Below are positions 49,295 through 62,388 of a stretch of DNA of 64,000 nt, piece after piece (positions within the stretch are counted from its first letter, which is position 1; each line of letters opens with the position of its first letter). The DNA is taken from the NCBI GenBank assembly GCA_000328365.1, contig KB308705.1:5259-69258 (forward strand), in the 5' to 3' direction. This DNA is from Capitella teleta (taxonomy: Eukaryota; Annelida; Polychaeta; Capitellidae). A model generated the notes under the pieces. That model was not told where the DNA came from, searched no databases, and saw only the letters and a list, made by a program, of their open reading frames with translations. The position numbers and the translations under genes were made by a program.

Positions 49295-50371
49295 AAATGT
49301 TTTTGCCATCTCTGTGCCACAATTGCATCAAAATTAGCAGTCATGTCGATTACAGTGTTGAGCAGGCGGGGGTCTGCGTTGTGTGCGCTTGAAGTTCGGC
49401 GAGGGCCGACTATTTAATTGAGTAAAAACATTCGGCATTGACATTAAGAATGGAATAAATTTTGACCTCGTCAATGGTGAAATATTGAGTACCTTTTTTC
49501 ACTTGATTCCAAAGAGGAGAATTAAAAAAATGAGAGCAGTACGATCGAAATAAATCTCTTTTAACAAAGCAAGTAAACTGGCCACATTTAGATATCTGAC
49601 TTTTGTTCTTTGTATAATATCATGAGCAGATCTTTCTATATTTTTTAGTTCTTGCATTCTCGCCAATATATACACCAAGATGCTAACAAGATCTGTGATT
49701 GCGTTATGATCTGTAATATCAGACCTTATAATTACCAAGTGTAAGGTACGTATTTCATATCAGTCAGGGAACTTGCTTCTGCATTCTGTGTCAGTATGAT
49801 TGATCAAGTGCCTTAAGAGTTGAGATTGAGGGGGTCAAGAGAGTTTTATAATTTGAAGTTTTAATGTAAGTAAGGAAACAAGAAAAACGACATGTACAGG
49901 CGGCTTATGGCCTGGTTCAATTTTAAGTGTTCGAGGCCCATGTCCAGAAATGAAGAAAATGTACAATCTGTGTGCAAATCTTAAATCTCAGTACCATACT
50001 CAGTACTATCAAAACCATATACATGTATTAAGCACACACATCACTTCCCAACTTTCAGTCGCTTTATTCAAAGTTACCCTATGACAATCCCTGGGTAGCA
50101 AAAGGAATAAAAATGAATTCTCCAGTGAACAGAATCCAAACAATAAAAAGTCTCAAAACTGAAGAAGAAAAAGTGCTTAAACAATAGGAATTGCTGGCAC
50201 AAACAATTTCCTAGATCTCATTAAACATAAATACAAATCCTCGAACACATAATATATTTCTATGGAAAAAAAAAATCTTGAGATGCAAAATCATGAGAAA
50301 TAGAGATGACACAAGTGCCCAGTCAGCTGTGGGTCAAAATTAATGTAAATACTTTGTAGCCACGAGTACAC

Positions 50372-52522
50372 TTAGACCGCAACTGCAGTGGCAGGCTGGC
50401 CGTTGTTGCTAGGCTGCTGGCCATTGTTGCTAGGCTGCTGGCCGTTGTTGCTAGGCTGGCCATTGTGACCGTTCTGGTTGCCGTGGTGACCAAAGTTGTT
50501 GTTGCAGAGGCATTTCTCAAAGTGGAAGAGATGACCTCGCACCCTGTAGGAGTGGGTGGCAAACAGCATTCCAGCACCACATATGAACAGGAATGAGATG
50601 AGGATGAGCAGTCCGTAGGTCTTCACGTGCGGGAAAATGATAACCAGGACGAACTTGGTCATCTCCATCAGCATGTTCAGCGAATTCTGGACGCCGTTCA
50701 CGACGCCTCGTTCAGTTTCCGCGACATTCTCCTGAAGCAGCTGAGTGACAACCAGATCAGCCATCCACAACCCTAAGACAGATATTAAATGACCCTGGTG
50801 CACTGTTTCAAAGAGACCCACCTGTGCGCGAAGTGATAATTCCAATCAGGAAAAGGATGATGGAAATATTGGGACCTTCCAGAGGCGTTTCAGGACTGCA
50901 TGCCACTTTAGGGGCCTGGGGTTCTTGAGGGAGCATACTGTACTCTGGCTCAAGTGTGTCATCCAGGGCTCTGCGCATCCTCATGTGACCACCGTCCATC
51001 CACGTGTCCAGCACTGACCGCCTGTTCCTGGGCTCCGTGGCATTCACGATTGGCTCGTGCATGACAAACAGCCCGGATTGCAGCCGGTTGTTGTGAGTGG
51101 CGTTCTTTGCCACAATGCTGCAGTTGGACGGAGATCCAAAGAGGAAGTCCGGATCAAAGGGACTTCCAGGGGCCCAGACGGAAGCCACCGCGAGCGTGAG
51201 GCAGATGATCTCCAGGTTGAAGGCAATCAGGCCGGTACGCTCCAAACCTACTTTGGCTCTGAGTCGGGTGAAAATGTAGGTGCTGATGATGCCTGTGACT
51301 CCAGCCAGAGCCATGCTCACACCAACCGCCCACTCTGAGAGGCCAGTGCTGTAAATGTACCCTAAACATAACAGTTATTAAACATGAAACATATTCACCT
51401 CACAAAACCCACCACAAGTGACGCTGTCAAAGCCCATGACCGTCATGTACAGAGCGGCCAGAGCTAAGCTGGCAAAGACAACTTTCTGGCGAGCGTACGT
51501 CCTCCAGCCCATGATGAGCATGATGACTGGCTCAAACATGACCATGACCACGCGTTTGCAAGTGGACTTCTGCTTAGCCTCAGGGACGGATTCTTCTTCT
51601 TCCTTCTCTTTGATCTTTAAGGGAATTTCTTCTTCCTTCAACTCCTCTTTCTCAGTCGCATTTTCCTCTTTTTCATCTTGGTTCAGTGGCGTCTGCTCGG
51701 CCTTAATCTCCTTCAATTCTTCTCCTTGGTCATCGCTTTGATCATCGCCTAAAGGGAAGAAAAAAACATCTTTACCTGCACTTCAACTTTAAAAACCAAA
51801 ACAATACTGAAACCCCTTAACACTAAGGTCACGAGAATATATCATTGCCAGAAAAACTATAATCAAATAATCTGAGAAATGCGAAACACAAAACAAAGGA
51901 ATGATTTCTTATCTGCGTTCAAGATAGCCTAAAGTGCAAAAAATAAACACGATAATCATTCTATCAGTTCTATCAAATGCAACTAATAGCATCATTTTTT
52001 CCTCACTAATTACCTGCAAAAGATGTTCTCAGTTTTTTGTGGGCCAATTCAGGAACTTGACTGTAGACAACCTTCAACATGCCATACTCCACAAAGACAG
52101 AAACAAAGTTCCAGGCGGCAATCACGATGGCCGACATGAGGTGTGAGCCGTAACTCATGATCAATCCAACACACGTGGGAGCGAGGATTTTGGCAGACAA
52201 ATCAATTGCACGAGTGACCGCATTGAGATCTGGCAGAGGATAAAAAAATTATTACAATTCATAGGAATCGAAATCAATAATAATGATTATTGATTGCATT
52301 GATTTTGTTTATTGCTTCATTGATGTTGATACAAAAATTGTCTTTCTGGATTTTTATGGTTTTGCAATAAGCCATAGATCCAGCGTTATTGAAGAAAATA
52401 TTGAATGCGCTCATAATTTTCATTCTTGGTGGCAAGCGCGCAAGTACCATCCAAACGCACTTGATAATTATTTGTTCTTTCTTTTGTCTAAATTTCATGT
52501 CTCCTTCACACCATATTATTAG

Positions 52523-52558
<36 letters not shown>

Positions 52559-53410
52559 TAGAGAATTTAAGAAGAGTTTTCAATCATAGACATGCATGGA
52601 CAAAGTTCAGACTAGTACAGATCATGTGACGCCATAACTCACTCGCAAGCACAGATTTATTTCCCTGTGCAACGACAACAAGCCAATCCTTCTCGATGGA
52701 GATCTTGTAGCCAATGCTGGCCAATTGAGCCAGGATGGCAAATATAATGATGGTTGCCTCCAACACTGAACGAAGAGGACCCTGCCAGAGCGGGTGCCCA
52801 GTCGCCTCAAGATGAAGAGCGAAACCAACGCTGATGGCGCTCAACATCACAGACATATTTTGAGTAAACAGGGTCACTCGCACAACTGTGAAAGGTTAGT
52901 GTGAGAGAACGTGAGAACACAGAGCGAGTAGAATGAGCGAGACTCACCGTAGAGGCGCTGGTGACGATCCACCCACTCACCAATCAGACCACCAAACAGC
53001 AGAACACATCCACCGCCTGCAAAGCCAAAAGAGGCGGCCAAGCGAAGAAGATTGTCATCCAGATGCACCAGGTACAAACCAGAAGCAAACAACCACATCC
53101 AGTCTCCCTGAAGCACAAAGATCATTCAATAACATAAAAGTACTGCTGCAAAACAAAAAATACCAGGGGGACATTATCAGACGACATTAAACTGATCACT
53201 CACCCATTGAGAGCAAAGAAAATTGGCGTAGAGAAAGAAAGATGGACTCTTCAACCATGCCATGCAGGACTCTGCAAGAAAGAATCCAGAAACATCCAGA
53301 ATACACAGGATGAAATGACAACTCACGGCTCCTGGTTTTGGGTTGGTCAGTCTCTTCAGCCATGACGCCTGCCACTGCTGATATCGGCTCCGTGCAAACT
53401 CCTTGTTCAT
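50372..53410 (-). CDS. SLC40A1: Ferroportin iron exporter (SLC40A1 family), eight exons
   Basis: A polytopic plasma-membrane Fe(II) exporter. Exons: 53410-53327, 53269-53204, 53107-52948, 52885-52643, 52229-52014, 51748-51413, 51361-50822, 50772-50372. Together they give 2046 nt, about 681 aa, against 571 in human. Family stretches run in order: SQWGDWMWLFASGLYLV (Asp52 matches human Asp39), FGGLIGEWVDRHQRL, VRVTLFTQNMSVML, KDWLVVVAQGNKSVLANLNA, ILAPTCVG, AALYMTVMGFDSVTCG, GYIYSTGLSEW and GLWMADLVVTQLLQENV. The intracellular loop in exon 6 is very Glu/Lys-rich. Exon 7 adds a long Arg/Glu/Pro-rich loop, and the tail carries SNNGQQP-type repeats. Human C326, the hepcidin contact, is Ser365 here. 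The first exon starts right after an acceptor-like CTTCAG and its 57-nt intron needs a slightly shifted acceptor (GCAGAG|TCC) to keep frame, so the N-terminus is the least certain part. I found no iron-responsive element. An AATAAA lies on the minus strand near 50068-50063. Confidence 0.92.
52528..52554 (+). repeat. (CT)n microsatellite in a ferroportin intron
   Basis: About 13 CT units in the intron between the exons 52885-52643 and 52229-52014. Confidence 0.9.
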
Positions 53411-53655
53411 CTGAAGATAGTGTAAATCAAATAAAAATTGATTGACAACTTAAAATGATAAATCAGACATGCTTTCACACTTTGACCAAATAATATGGCC
53501 GCTAATCCGATCACAACAGATAGCCAAGGGTCATTGGCAATTACATTCGAATTAACTGCACGGATACTCGAGTAAGCAGCGGAGATTGCAACAGAGAAAC
53601 CAGCATACAAATATGACGCATTATCCTTACATGCGAACAACCCATGACACAGCAT
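53411..53655 (-). CDS. Possible hydrophobic exon upstream of ferroportin (unassigned)
   Basis: An open frame on the same strand, just upstream of the first ferroportin exon. It encodes a cysteine-containing start and two hydrophobic segments, with VIANDPWLSVVIGLAAILFG in the middle. The ATG follows an acceptor-like TTCTTAG, and a weak donor-like GTGAAA occurs near 53483. The pattern of two membrane helices around a short polar stretch recalls cation-efflux/TMEM163-like proteins, but I cannot confirm this by eye. It could be a 5' exon of ferroportin, the end of a neighbouring transporter gene, or chance. Confidence 0.25.
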
Positions 53656-55414
53656 CTAAGAATTCACCTATTGTGTCCATCGAAATCCCATTATACTAGG
53701 TTTATAGTTAACATAAGATGTAGATGGCATAAGGTCACATGCCTATTATCCCAGCAAATTGCACTCATCGACTGAATCAGTCATCGTTTGACTCCCGACA
53801 CCAACACGACATATTATCCGAATGGCGACCACTGCTCAAAAGAAACACTCGTCATTTCATCACCCAATCTTAATCTTATTGAGAGCCTGACAGCTGATAT
53901 TATTGTTCATAGATGTGGGCCAGTGGGACAAGTCATGTGACTTATTTATGTAATCAGATACTGTGAATTTCGACTTCGCAGGACCAAGATCGTTGACCTC
54001 ATCTTCCCTCAGTGCACGAGTACTGCATCCACCACATAACTATGTCCAGTCATAAACTGGGATTACGATTCACTCGAACTTCCTTCTTTATAAAACAATG
54101 CACGTATAGAACATTAACATGCGGCTGATAGAAATTGGTGAATTTCAACTATCATCAAATCGAAATCAAGCATTTTACAAATGAACCCAGAAATGATCAC
54201 GTCATGACCGCATGATACACTGGCATTTTCCATGTAATGATGCCATGTTATTGTGGAGATTCATATTTATTAATAAATCTTATCATTGTCTTTTCATGAA
54301 GTACTTTCCGGATATCTCTTATCATCGATAAACCCGCTCTGACGACAGAGATAGCATCTCCCGATGAAACAAGTTCAACCACCCAACAATCGAACACTGA
54401 CAAAACTAATTATAAGTAGTATTAAGGAGTCTCAATTATTGTGTTTTCATTATATCAGGTACAATAACGATTATAACTAAGGACAATTATATTGTGTCAA
54501 TTATCACATTGCTTGGAGGGAGGACATAAGTTGAAAGTCAAGTCAGTCATAAGTCAACGTGTTTGATTTCTATATGGGTCTATAAAGTATAGCAACGTTA
54601 CATCTACGTGGCGACCCGCCAGGGGCATAAAACTCAGCGGAGCATAAAATGTGCCCTAAAGCAGCAATTCAGAAGCACACACAACATTGTAAAACACTTA
54701 AAATGCAGAGTAATCATGAAGGAATGCGTGGAGAAGCACTTCTGTTCAGAGAAACGAAGAAGAAAACTGTGGCCTAAGGTTGAGGATTTGATTTCATAAT
54801 TATTATGCAATTATAATAGTAGACCCCGAGGACACTGACCTTTCACACAGCACTTGGGACTACATACCAAGGAGAGGTCAAGGAAATCATTTATTAATAT
54901 CTAAGACAAATTCATCTACAATCGATGATACTGGTCACGCATGATCTATTGACCTTGTTTTAGGTCATGCTGGCATGACCAGGCACTTTACTTGTTATTA
55001 CCAACTATAGGCATTGAGATATAAATATTTACTTAATTATGGTGGTTAATTGTTAATTTGTTATAATGTTTGAGCAGCAAATTATTCTGCACGTTGGTAT
55101 TTAATCACCCTGTATGAGGGTTTTTATCACTTTTGAATTTCCAACACGTGATTCTGCAGACATATTTAAAAGGCAGACATTCACCCCCCAAGTCTGAAGA
55201 AAAATACATGAGAGTCAATAATCAAGACTTGACATTTCTAAAAGGAAAGAAAGGAGAAAGTTTTTTTGCGCGAGAATTAAACATACCAGCAATACCGGTA
55301 TTTTAGAAGCAAAACTTAATTTATATACCCCGGTAGCTAGATAAGCCGAGGGGGGCCAGCAAATTTATATGAATCCGATTCTCAGTGAGCTAGACTGCTC
55401 TAGTGCACTTGGTC
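53656..55414. other. Gene-free DNA upstream of ferroportin
   Basis: AT-rich; no coding sequence recognised. This is where the ferroportin promoter and 5'UTR would be expected. A search for a CAGTG-loop iron-responsive stem-loop on the minus strand gave no good candidate. Confidence 0.4.
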
Positions 55415-56112
55415 TTATAGATTAGTCTATCTACTCTATGTTAAATATTTCAATGCTTTTCAATGGTGCTACGCATTTCAGAGAAAGTGTTACAAAACAG
55501 ATCGCGCAGTGTAAAAATCTCAGAAAGATACTTGGTATGGTTAGTGTAACATGTCATGCTGCTATTCTATCATTTCTATTCCCATTTCATTAACATTTAT
55601 GCCGATTTATCTCAATTAATAGAGTGCACTCATCATTCCATGATATTTCCACGTTTGGCGGGAAACAGGACCCGGACAGGACCCTTCATTGAACGCATAA
55701 ATAAGGCAATTAACGCTACAAATGTTTTGTTTGAGAGTGTTATTGTTGTGACTGTAGCACTAATCATTGACTAATGTTTATTTCCTAAAATCAAAACAAA
55801 CCAGAGAGTTTATATTAAAGCACCATACAAGAGATGACCTTCCGTAATGCTCTTTCATGGGCTCATCTGATTTTGCTCTCTTCGTGATCCCTCACCACTC
55901 GCATTCAAGTGTTCCTCCCTCATTCAAAATGGACTTTTTATTTGATTTCTTTCCATTAATGGGCGCAGAATAACATAGTTAATCCATACCAGGTAGTTGT
56001 TTTTTGGAATAATCGATACATTTTAGCAAATTTTAGAGCTTTCTTTATAACATGGAGTAGATAGACTACTTTTGGCCCACTCTGTATATACTACTTTTGG
56101 CCCACTCTGTAT
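55415..56112 (-). mobile_element. Mariner-like MITE A, reverse copy with a duplicated terminus
   Basis: About 700 bp, inverted relative to the copies at 18257, 40957 and 58203. The 56.1-kb end appears twice in tandem: CTACTTTTGGCCCACTCTGT runs to about 56087 and again at 56091-56110. The other end is degenerate (AGTCTATCTACTCTATG near 55425). The interior carries the same TGCCGATTTATCTCAATTAA and CATACCAGGTAG blocks. Confidence 0.8.
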
Positions 56113-56869
56113 ATACATGTAGGTAACATGCACAAATATGATAATACATATCACTTCCTCAGGCTGATGCAATACATGTATTTACATGAAAAGAATCGTA
56201 ACACACCCAGTTAATCAATAATATTTGCAAATAATATCCAGGGTGATCTAGTTCAGTGACAGAGACTTGGATTGTGTTCAGCATCTCAAGAATAAAGATC
56301 ACTTATAGACTTATCAGATAATCACACCACAATTTGAATGACAAATGATCACAAAGTAATTAATAATTGGGAAATAATTAAAAAGGAATTTATTGTTCCA
56401 TTGTTCCATTAGCTCCCTCACCTCTGGCATCCATTTCACTGCTCACACTCTCATACTTTGATTACATTTGAAGTTTGTGATCACTCCAGGGCAGAAGCCG
56501 ATTAAGGCAACAGAAGGTTGGACTTGGGTGAATAAAATGGTAAACCATAAATACTTATATGCAGCATAATTTAAATAATGTGAGAGATAAAACGACTGAA
56601 TACCAGTTAAGGCCTTCAAACAAACGGGTTTCATAATAATATAAGCACACATATTAATGTAATTGTTACAAATTTTAGATTCAATATTTACATGAGGCAT
56701 GAAGCCTGATTGAGTTTTACAGCTCCACCTTGCACAGATAAATCAAGCGCATTCTAGAGACCCAAGGTGTCTGACTGTAGTATGTCAGCTGGGCCTTATC
56801 GTTATATCCTGAGGGTTCTTTATCCTGCATAGTACATGTACCAAATATACAGCAGTACACATTACCCGA

Positions 56870-56945
56870 CCTTGCTACACAGTTGAACAGTACTGCAGAG
56901 TCACCGAAAAATTCAATATTACATTCACGATTTAATCTATGACAA
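56870..56945 (+). mobile_element. Possible third, degenerate copy of the same SINE body
   Basis: CTGCAGAGTCACCGAAAAAT followed by TCAATATTACATTCACGATT resembles the SINE segment at 8938-8980 (CTGCTGAGTCACCGAAGAAT, then TACAATTGTAAATCACAATC). Only this short segment aligns by eye, so the call is weak. Confidence 0.3.
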
Positions 56946-57989
56946 TAATTATAATGTAGCATTATGATTGGCCACTGGCGTGGTATAGGCAGCCGATTTA
57001 TAAGTGGAACATAATATGATGGTTAGATTGCCTGGACATTAATTTGCATGTAATATATATTATAGATCTGTCTGTGACGGCACAGTGCCAATGAGTGAAT
57101 CCTACTGAATGACATTGCAGATAACGAGAGCCCTCTCCATAAACAAACATTCAGTGACGCACACTGATGACTGAAACACCACTATTTTGAATTTTCTGAT
57201 ATAAAGTTACCGGGTTACAGTTAGCTGCATTCTGTAGCCATAATATGTGGGGATGATTATTAATACAGAGGCTTAGAACAAGACTAGGTTACAGTCTACT
57301 CGTATACTGTGCTGTGTGGAAGTCAAGCTCCTCCGGGGCCCAGGGCTAGCAGTAGGCAGTAGCAGTCAAGAGAGCCAACGACCCCCAAATTTGACAATTT
57401 GCAAGCAATCAACTGCGAATATCAGAATGGCAGTTGCTTGAAATGTTGCAGGAATACTTACAAAATACTAGATAAGCAGCTGATAGCCAGAGATTGTTGG
57501 TTTTCAAGTAGAAATCGAGGAATTTTGCCCGTACGCACACTGACGTCCCAAGGTTCCTTCCTCTGTTTGACAGCTGCCAACCGATCGAGTTCTTTTATGT
57601 CTGTGCGTAGCGTGTGCGTGGAGCTGTGCGTGTTGCCATTTTATTCTGTGGTGCGTAGCTGGTTCATCGAATCGATTCTTCCCTCCGTGACCGGCGGCCC
57701 GAATGTCAGTCACTTTATAATAATAATCGCAATTTTAAGCGGACCTCATTAATAATTTACGTATACATGTACATGAATACTAGTATGAAACACTTCTATT
57801 CTAGTCATCATAAAACGTTTATTTTATAATTCATGCAAAACTGCGAGTGGCTCAGATATTGGGGACACCCTATAATTATTATAGTATATTATATACGACC
57901 ATTTTTTTCGTAATGGGGGAAATTGTGAATAGGCCGATGTCTGATCTTGTTTACTTGTATACTAACAGGAAAAACATCGTTCATGTATT

Positions 57990-58100
57990 CATATCTAGCT
58001 ATGAGTCAAAGTACTAAGAGAAAGTGCCGCTGGTTGCCATAACAACATTTTTTAGGATTTTTATGTGAAACACGTAAGATTTTTATTTTAAATTACAGCA
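57990..58100 (+). repeat. MITE B-like internal fragment
   Basis: AAGTGCCGCTGGTTGCCATA and TTTTTATGTGAAACACG match 35056-35125 in the same orientation. Neither end is present. It lies just left of the MITE A copy at 58203. Confidence 0.45.
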
Positions 58101-58202
58101 CCATAAATTATGGAAAATACTTTTAAAATCTGCATCAATTTGTGAGGAATATAATAACTTTTACCACATAGCATATATACTAATATAGGGTATATATTAT
58201 AA

Positions 58203-58916
58203 TATACAGAATGGGCCAAAAATAGTCTATTTCCTCTATGTTGAAACCAAGCTCTTAAATTTGCTAAAATGTATCAATTACTAATAATAACAAAAAATAA
58301 AATAAAACTAATTGGTATGGATTTGCTGTGATATTTTGCACCCATTTATATATGCAAAGAAGTCAAACAAACAGTTTATTTTAAATGAAGTGGGGGGGCG
58401 GCATTTAAATGCGAGTAGTGTGTGATAGCGAAGAGAACAAAATCAGATGAGCCCCTCAACGAGCATTAAGGAATTTCATCTACTTCGGGGCGCTTCAATA
58501 CAAACTATATGCTTTGTTTGATTTCAGGAGATACAAGTTAGTGCTACTGTCACAACAGTAACACTCTCAAACAAAAACAATAGTACGAGAGGGTTGCCTT
58601 AATTATGTGTTCGATGAAGCTTATTCATGGTCCGGGGCCCTGTTTGCCGCCAAAAGTGGAAATATCGCAGAATAATGCGTGCACTCTACTAATTGAGATA
58701 AAATGGCATAAATGGTGATGAAATTGGGATAGAAAAGATAGGAATAGCAGCATGACATGTCAAACTGAGCATACCAAGTATTTATTGCTCTCATTCAAGC
58801 GTTGTTTTTACACTGCGATCTGTTTTCTAACAATTTCTCGGAAATGCGCAGCGCCATTGAAAAGCATTGAGATCTTTAACATAGAGTAGATAGACTACTT
58901 ATGGCCCACTCTGTAT
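58203..58916 (+). mobile_element. Mariner-like MITE A, long copy
   Basis: About 714 bp with both ends present (TATACAGAATGGGCCAAAAA; TAGACTACTTATGGCCCACT then CTGTA), flanked by TA-rich DNA. It is the most complete copy in the window. The ends resemble mariner/Tc1 termini and there is no open frame of transposase size, so it is a non-autonomous element. Confidence 0.8.
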
Positions 58917-61900
58917 TATATTATTATTATAAAAATGAGGCCTGCAGGTTGCATTGTTGCGAGTTGAAATAGTGAGAAATGAAAAACCGCCCAAGAAAGT
59001 CATTAATTTCTTCGTTTCCTCGGCTCATAAAATTAGGAAAAGAGTAGACGTCACGATAATGAAAAACGCTTCGTGATTCTGGTGAAATTAATCACAATAC
59101 ATTTATTGATGTATACACAGTAGACTCTTTCTGAAACAAGAATTATACGCTCAGACTTCCAGAGCAGTGACCACTTTTAAGCTTTCGTTCAGGGAGCCAA
59201 TGCGATCGAACCGAATCCTAGCCTTCATGCGCTCGGATACTGGCGGATTTATAATTTTACATACGGTGTACGTGTATGATGTATGATGCAAAATGTACAG
59301 GTAGACAGACAATTGCATGAATTTCATACTAATCATGCACCCATTCAATGGAGACGTTGTGACACTGTGTCACAGATAAACACATTTTTGTCAAAATGAA
59401 ATGAATTAAAGTATAAATAATTTCATAAAGGTGTTAACTGTCGCAAAAAAAAAACATCCCTTCTTTGTCGGCGTGTTTGAGGGGCTTCTTTAATGAGCTG
59501 TCAAGTGAGCCGATTATCTGTCGCCTCACAAATGCACATCATAACAATTAATAAATGTCGACTCAAAGGGGTTGACTCGGCGCTGATTACGTAACAGCAT
59601 GATGCAAGCACTTCTCAATAATATTGTTTTGGTCCTGAAACATGCGAGGAAAAAAACGGTAGTCAAAGCTAGGACATATCACACTTTGTTACCGATTGGC
59701 TGGGCTTAATGAGTAGGAGCAGTCAGGACTGTTTAACATGACTTAGGCTGATACTAAACGCATGAACTCTTCCTATAGACATTAATTCATTGCTTCTTTA
59801 TAATTTAATTATAATGAAAATCTGCCAAAAACCTCACAATCTAATCATATTATTGCCTTTCCCTTTATTTGAACATTGGAAAATCAGTATTACGTTGTTG
59901 TTTTAATTTTCGTGGTTGAACACCCCATAGTGACCCCATAGGCACCGCTGGTGAGGCGAATTTGTTAATCCGACTCCCTCAATAATCCTACGCAAATCAC
60001 TGGGAGCGAACCTGGTCGGATTAATGAAGGTCGACTGTATTTCCTCCACCATAACGCTACATTGGTTTTATGTGCGTTATGATTTGATTCATAATTTCTT
60101 ACGTCGAACCGCGTGCGAGTGGTTTCAGTAACCCCGACGGTCGAGGGGCGTTCTTAAAGTTTCGTAATTACGGAACTTCTCGATGTCAAAGCCTCATGAA
60201 AATTCGCGAACATTTTCAAGGGCCAGAATTATATGATATTCATTTATTAGTTATGCATATAATATTATTATTATTCGGCAGATTAATTAGCATACGGGCT
60301 TATATTTTGACACCAAGTTATCGACATCGTGGGAAACTCCGGGAAGCACCCAAAATTCAAGCTAGTATAATTTGGCATTGTGATAATTATGGCATTCAAT
60401 GACCATTCATTGTAATACAATTGAATGAATGTCTTCTCTCAAAGTATCCAATGCATATAAAAGGAAGATTGCAATGGAACCCCTGCAGCTGTAACACCTT
60501 ATGAAGTTATGAGAAATCCTGAGCATTGCATAAATGTTATTACTGTTGACACCTTCAGAAGTTCAGAGAAGGAACTAGAAAAGGAATCAAACCTGCCCTT
60601 ATAACGCCCTCAAATGGAGCCCTCAAGCAAAGGTAAGCCATTGGTTAAATGAGCGATCAGGTGAGATATGAACTGGACCATCTGAACAGGATCTTCGGCC
60701 TGGAATTGTACTCAACTAAACGGACGATGTTCTTACTCCTGTTGCCTCGGTGCCACCGACATTCACCAAAGGAAGAAGCGACGCTTGTGAAGTCTTCACT
60801 CGATGGGCTCGGATGAATGGACGGTTATCACATAATGTATTGAATCTGCTCATTTGCGACATCATGGCTATATAAAATGAATCATCATATTGTTTATTAC
60901 ATAATTGAAGTGCATCGAAATACGGCATGTTATGTAAGGACGAACATCAAGAAGAATGAAATTATATCAAATTTAAGTACGCATATGCGTTTCTATGAGG
61001 CACGAGCTGCAAGCGAGTGGTAAATTTATGACATGAATCTGACACTTCGTACAATGATGATAATTTTCAAAACACGTGTGATCTCATCGACGTCGGTTTA
61101 CGTCATGTCAGTCATGTGTACGGATCAATTAGCGCCCTGCCTGGTGCACGGTTTCATCGGTGTTGATTCGACACGGCAACGATAACACCTGATTGCTCCA
61201 CAGACACATGCTGAGGTATGACATTGATAATTGCAAGCAATTCAAATATATGTGGCAAGGCAATTCTTCTGGGCGGAGGTCAAAGAGGCCCATGGATCTG
61301 ATACTTCACAAGTGCGCAGTATGAATTGTTGATTTGGACAAAAACACATTAATTCCTTATTAAATAACTGCACCATATTCTCATTAAGTTAGATCTCCTC
61401 GAGTGTGGGTGAGAGCTGAAATGTTGAGATTGAAAATAATAACACAAAGTCAGAAATTATGTAAAGTTATATGAATGTATTTTCTTTGATAAAAAACCTT
61501 TACAAGAAGTGTTATACATGTATATATATAAGCATGTACAATTGGTAGTATCACACCATTCACAGTATGTATAATAACGTTACTTGGCATTTTGCCCAAT
61601 TGCTATATTATCTACATTATTTTTAGAGCCTAGAAAATAATTGGTTCAGGACTGAAACCTAAAAATGAAGAAAACGTTTCAAGAGAATTGGATTTCCTCA
61701 ATGTTAACAATAATAATTATAAGATATTGTCTAGATTGAAATTTCAACAGAGTGCTAAACCAATCCATGCAGAAAAAAACATATATTATTTAAAATAAAC
61801 TACATACAGGCATGCAGGTGAATGAGAAAGAAGAATTACAAAATAAATTTGATCCCCGATAACAGCAAAAACGATATGTTAGGAAAAAAAATATATATAG

Positions 61901-62388
61901 AAAGAAATGTGTGGAATTTTGGTCTGGGCTAAATCAAATCCCAAATTTGTTGATATGAATTCCATGAAGGAATGGTTGAAATGGATGAGAAAGCTAAGAA
62001 TACTGAGGGTGCGTTATAATTACAAAGAGATTCATTAAAACAAAGAGGGCTGAATTGTAGCGCATTCAGTTGAAACTGGATTTATGTTAACCAACCTGCC
62101 AAGGAGGAGACGGCCAAAATTATGACTTTAGATTTTTCGTCTTAATTTCTTTTCCTTTTTTTTTTTGCCTTGAGAGAGAAATCAAGACAGCTAGCTGGCA
62201 GTTTGAACATAATAAAAATATAAGTTGACTAGATGCTACATAAATTCCTCCATCCAACCAGAAAAAAAAATAAAAAAATAATAATGGGACCTGAATTTAA
62301 ATGTAGACAGACCAAGAACAGATTTGGTAGATAAGAGATTATGCTTGTATGTACACATAATAATATGTCATTGCTATAAATTCAGGTT
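58917..62388. other. Gene-free DNA downstream of the afadin-like gene
   Basis: AT-rich, with two motif sites (60050-60082 pair; GCGTTATAA at 62011). The last few hundred bases next to 62389 are presumably 3'UTR of the afadin-like gene, but I found no clear AATAAA on the minus strand. Confidence 0.4.
60050..60082. repeat. Inverted pair CATAACGC...GCGTTATG
   Basis: CATAACGC at 60050-60057 faces GCGTTATGA at 60074-60082, with a 16-bp spacer. It is another isolated inverted pair of the dispersed motif in gene-free DNA. Confidence 0.6.

Noticed and set aside
53656-54400. Iron-responsive element upstream of ferroportin
   Set aside because: The CAGTG-type loop sequences seen on the minus strand lack flanking stem pairing and the bulged C.
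57399-57752. 117-codon open frame on the plus strand
   Set aside because: No family resemblance. The Cys/Ser-rich start and hydrophobic end look like chance translation.
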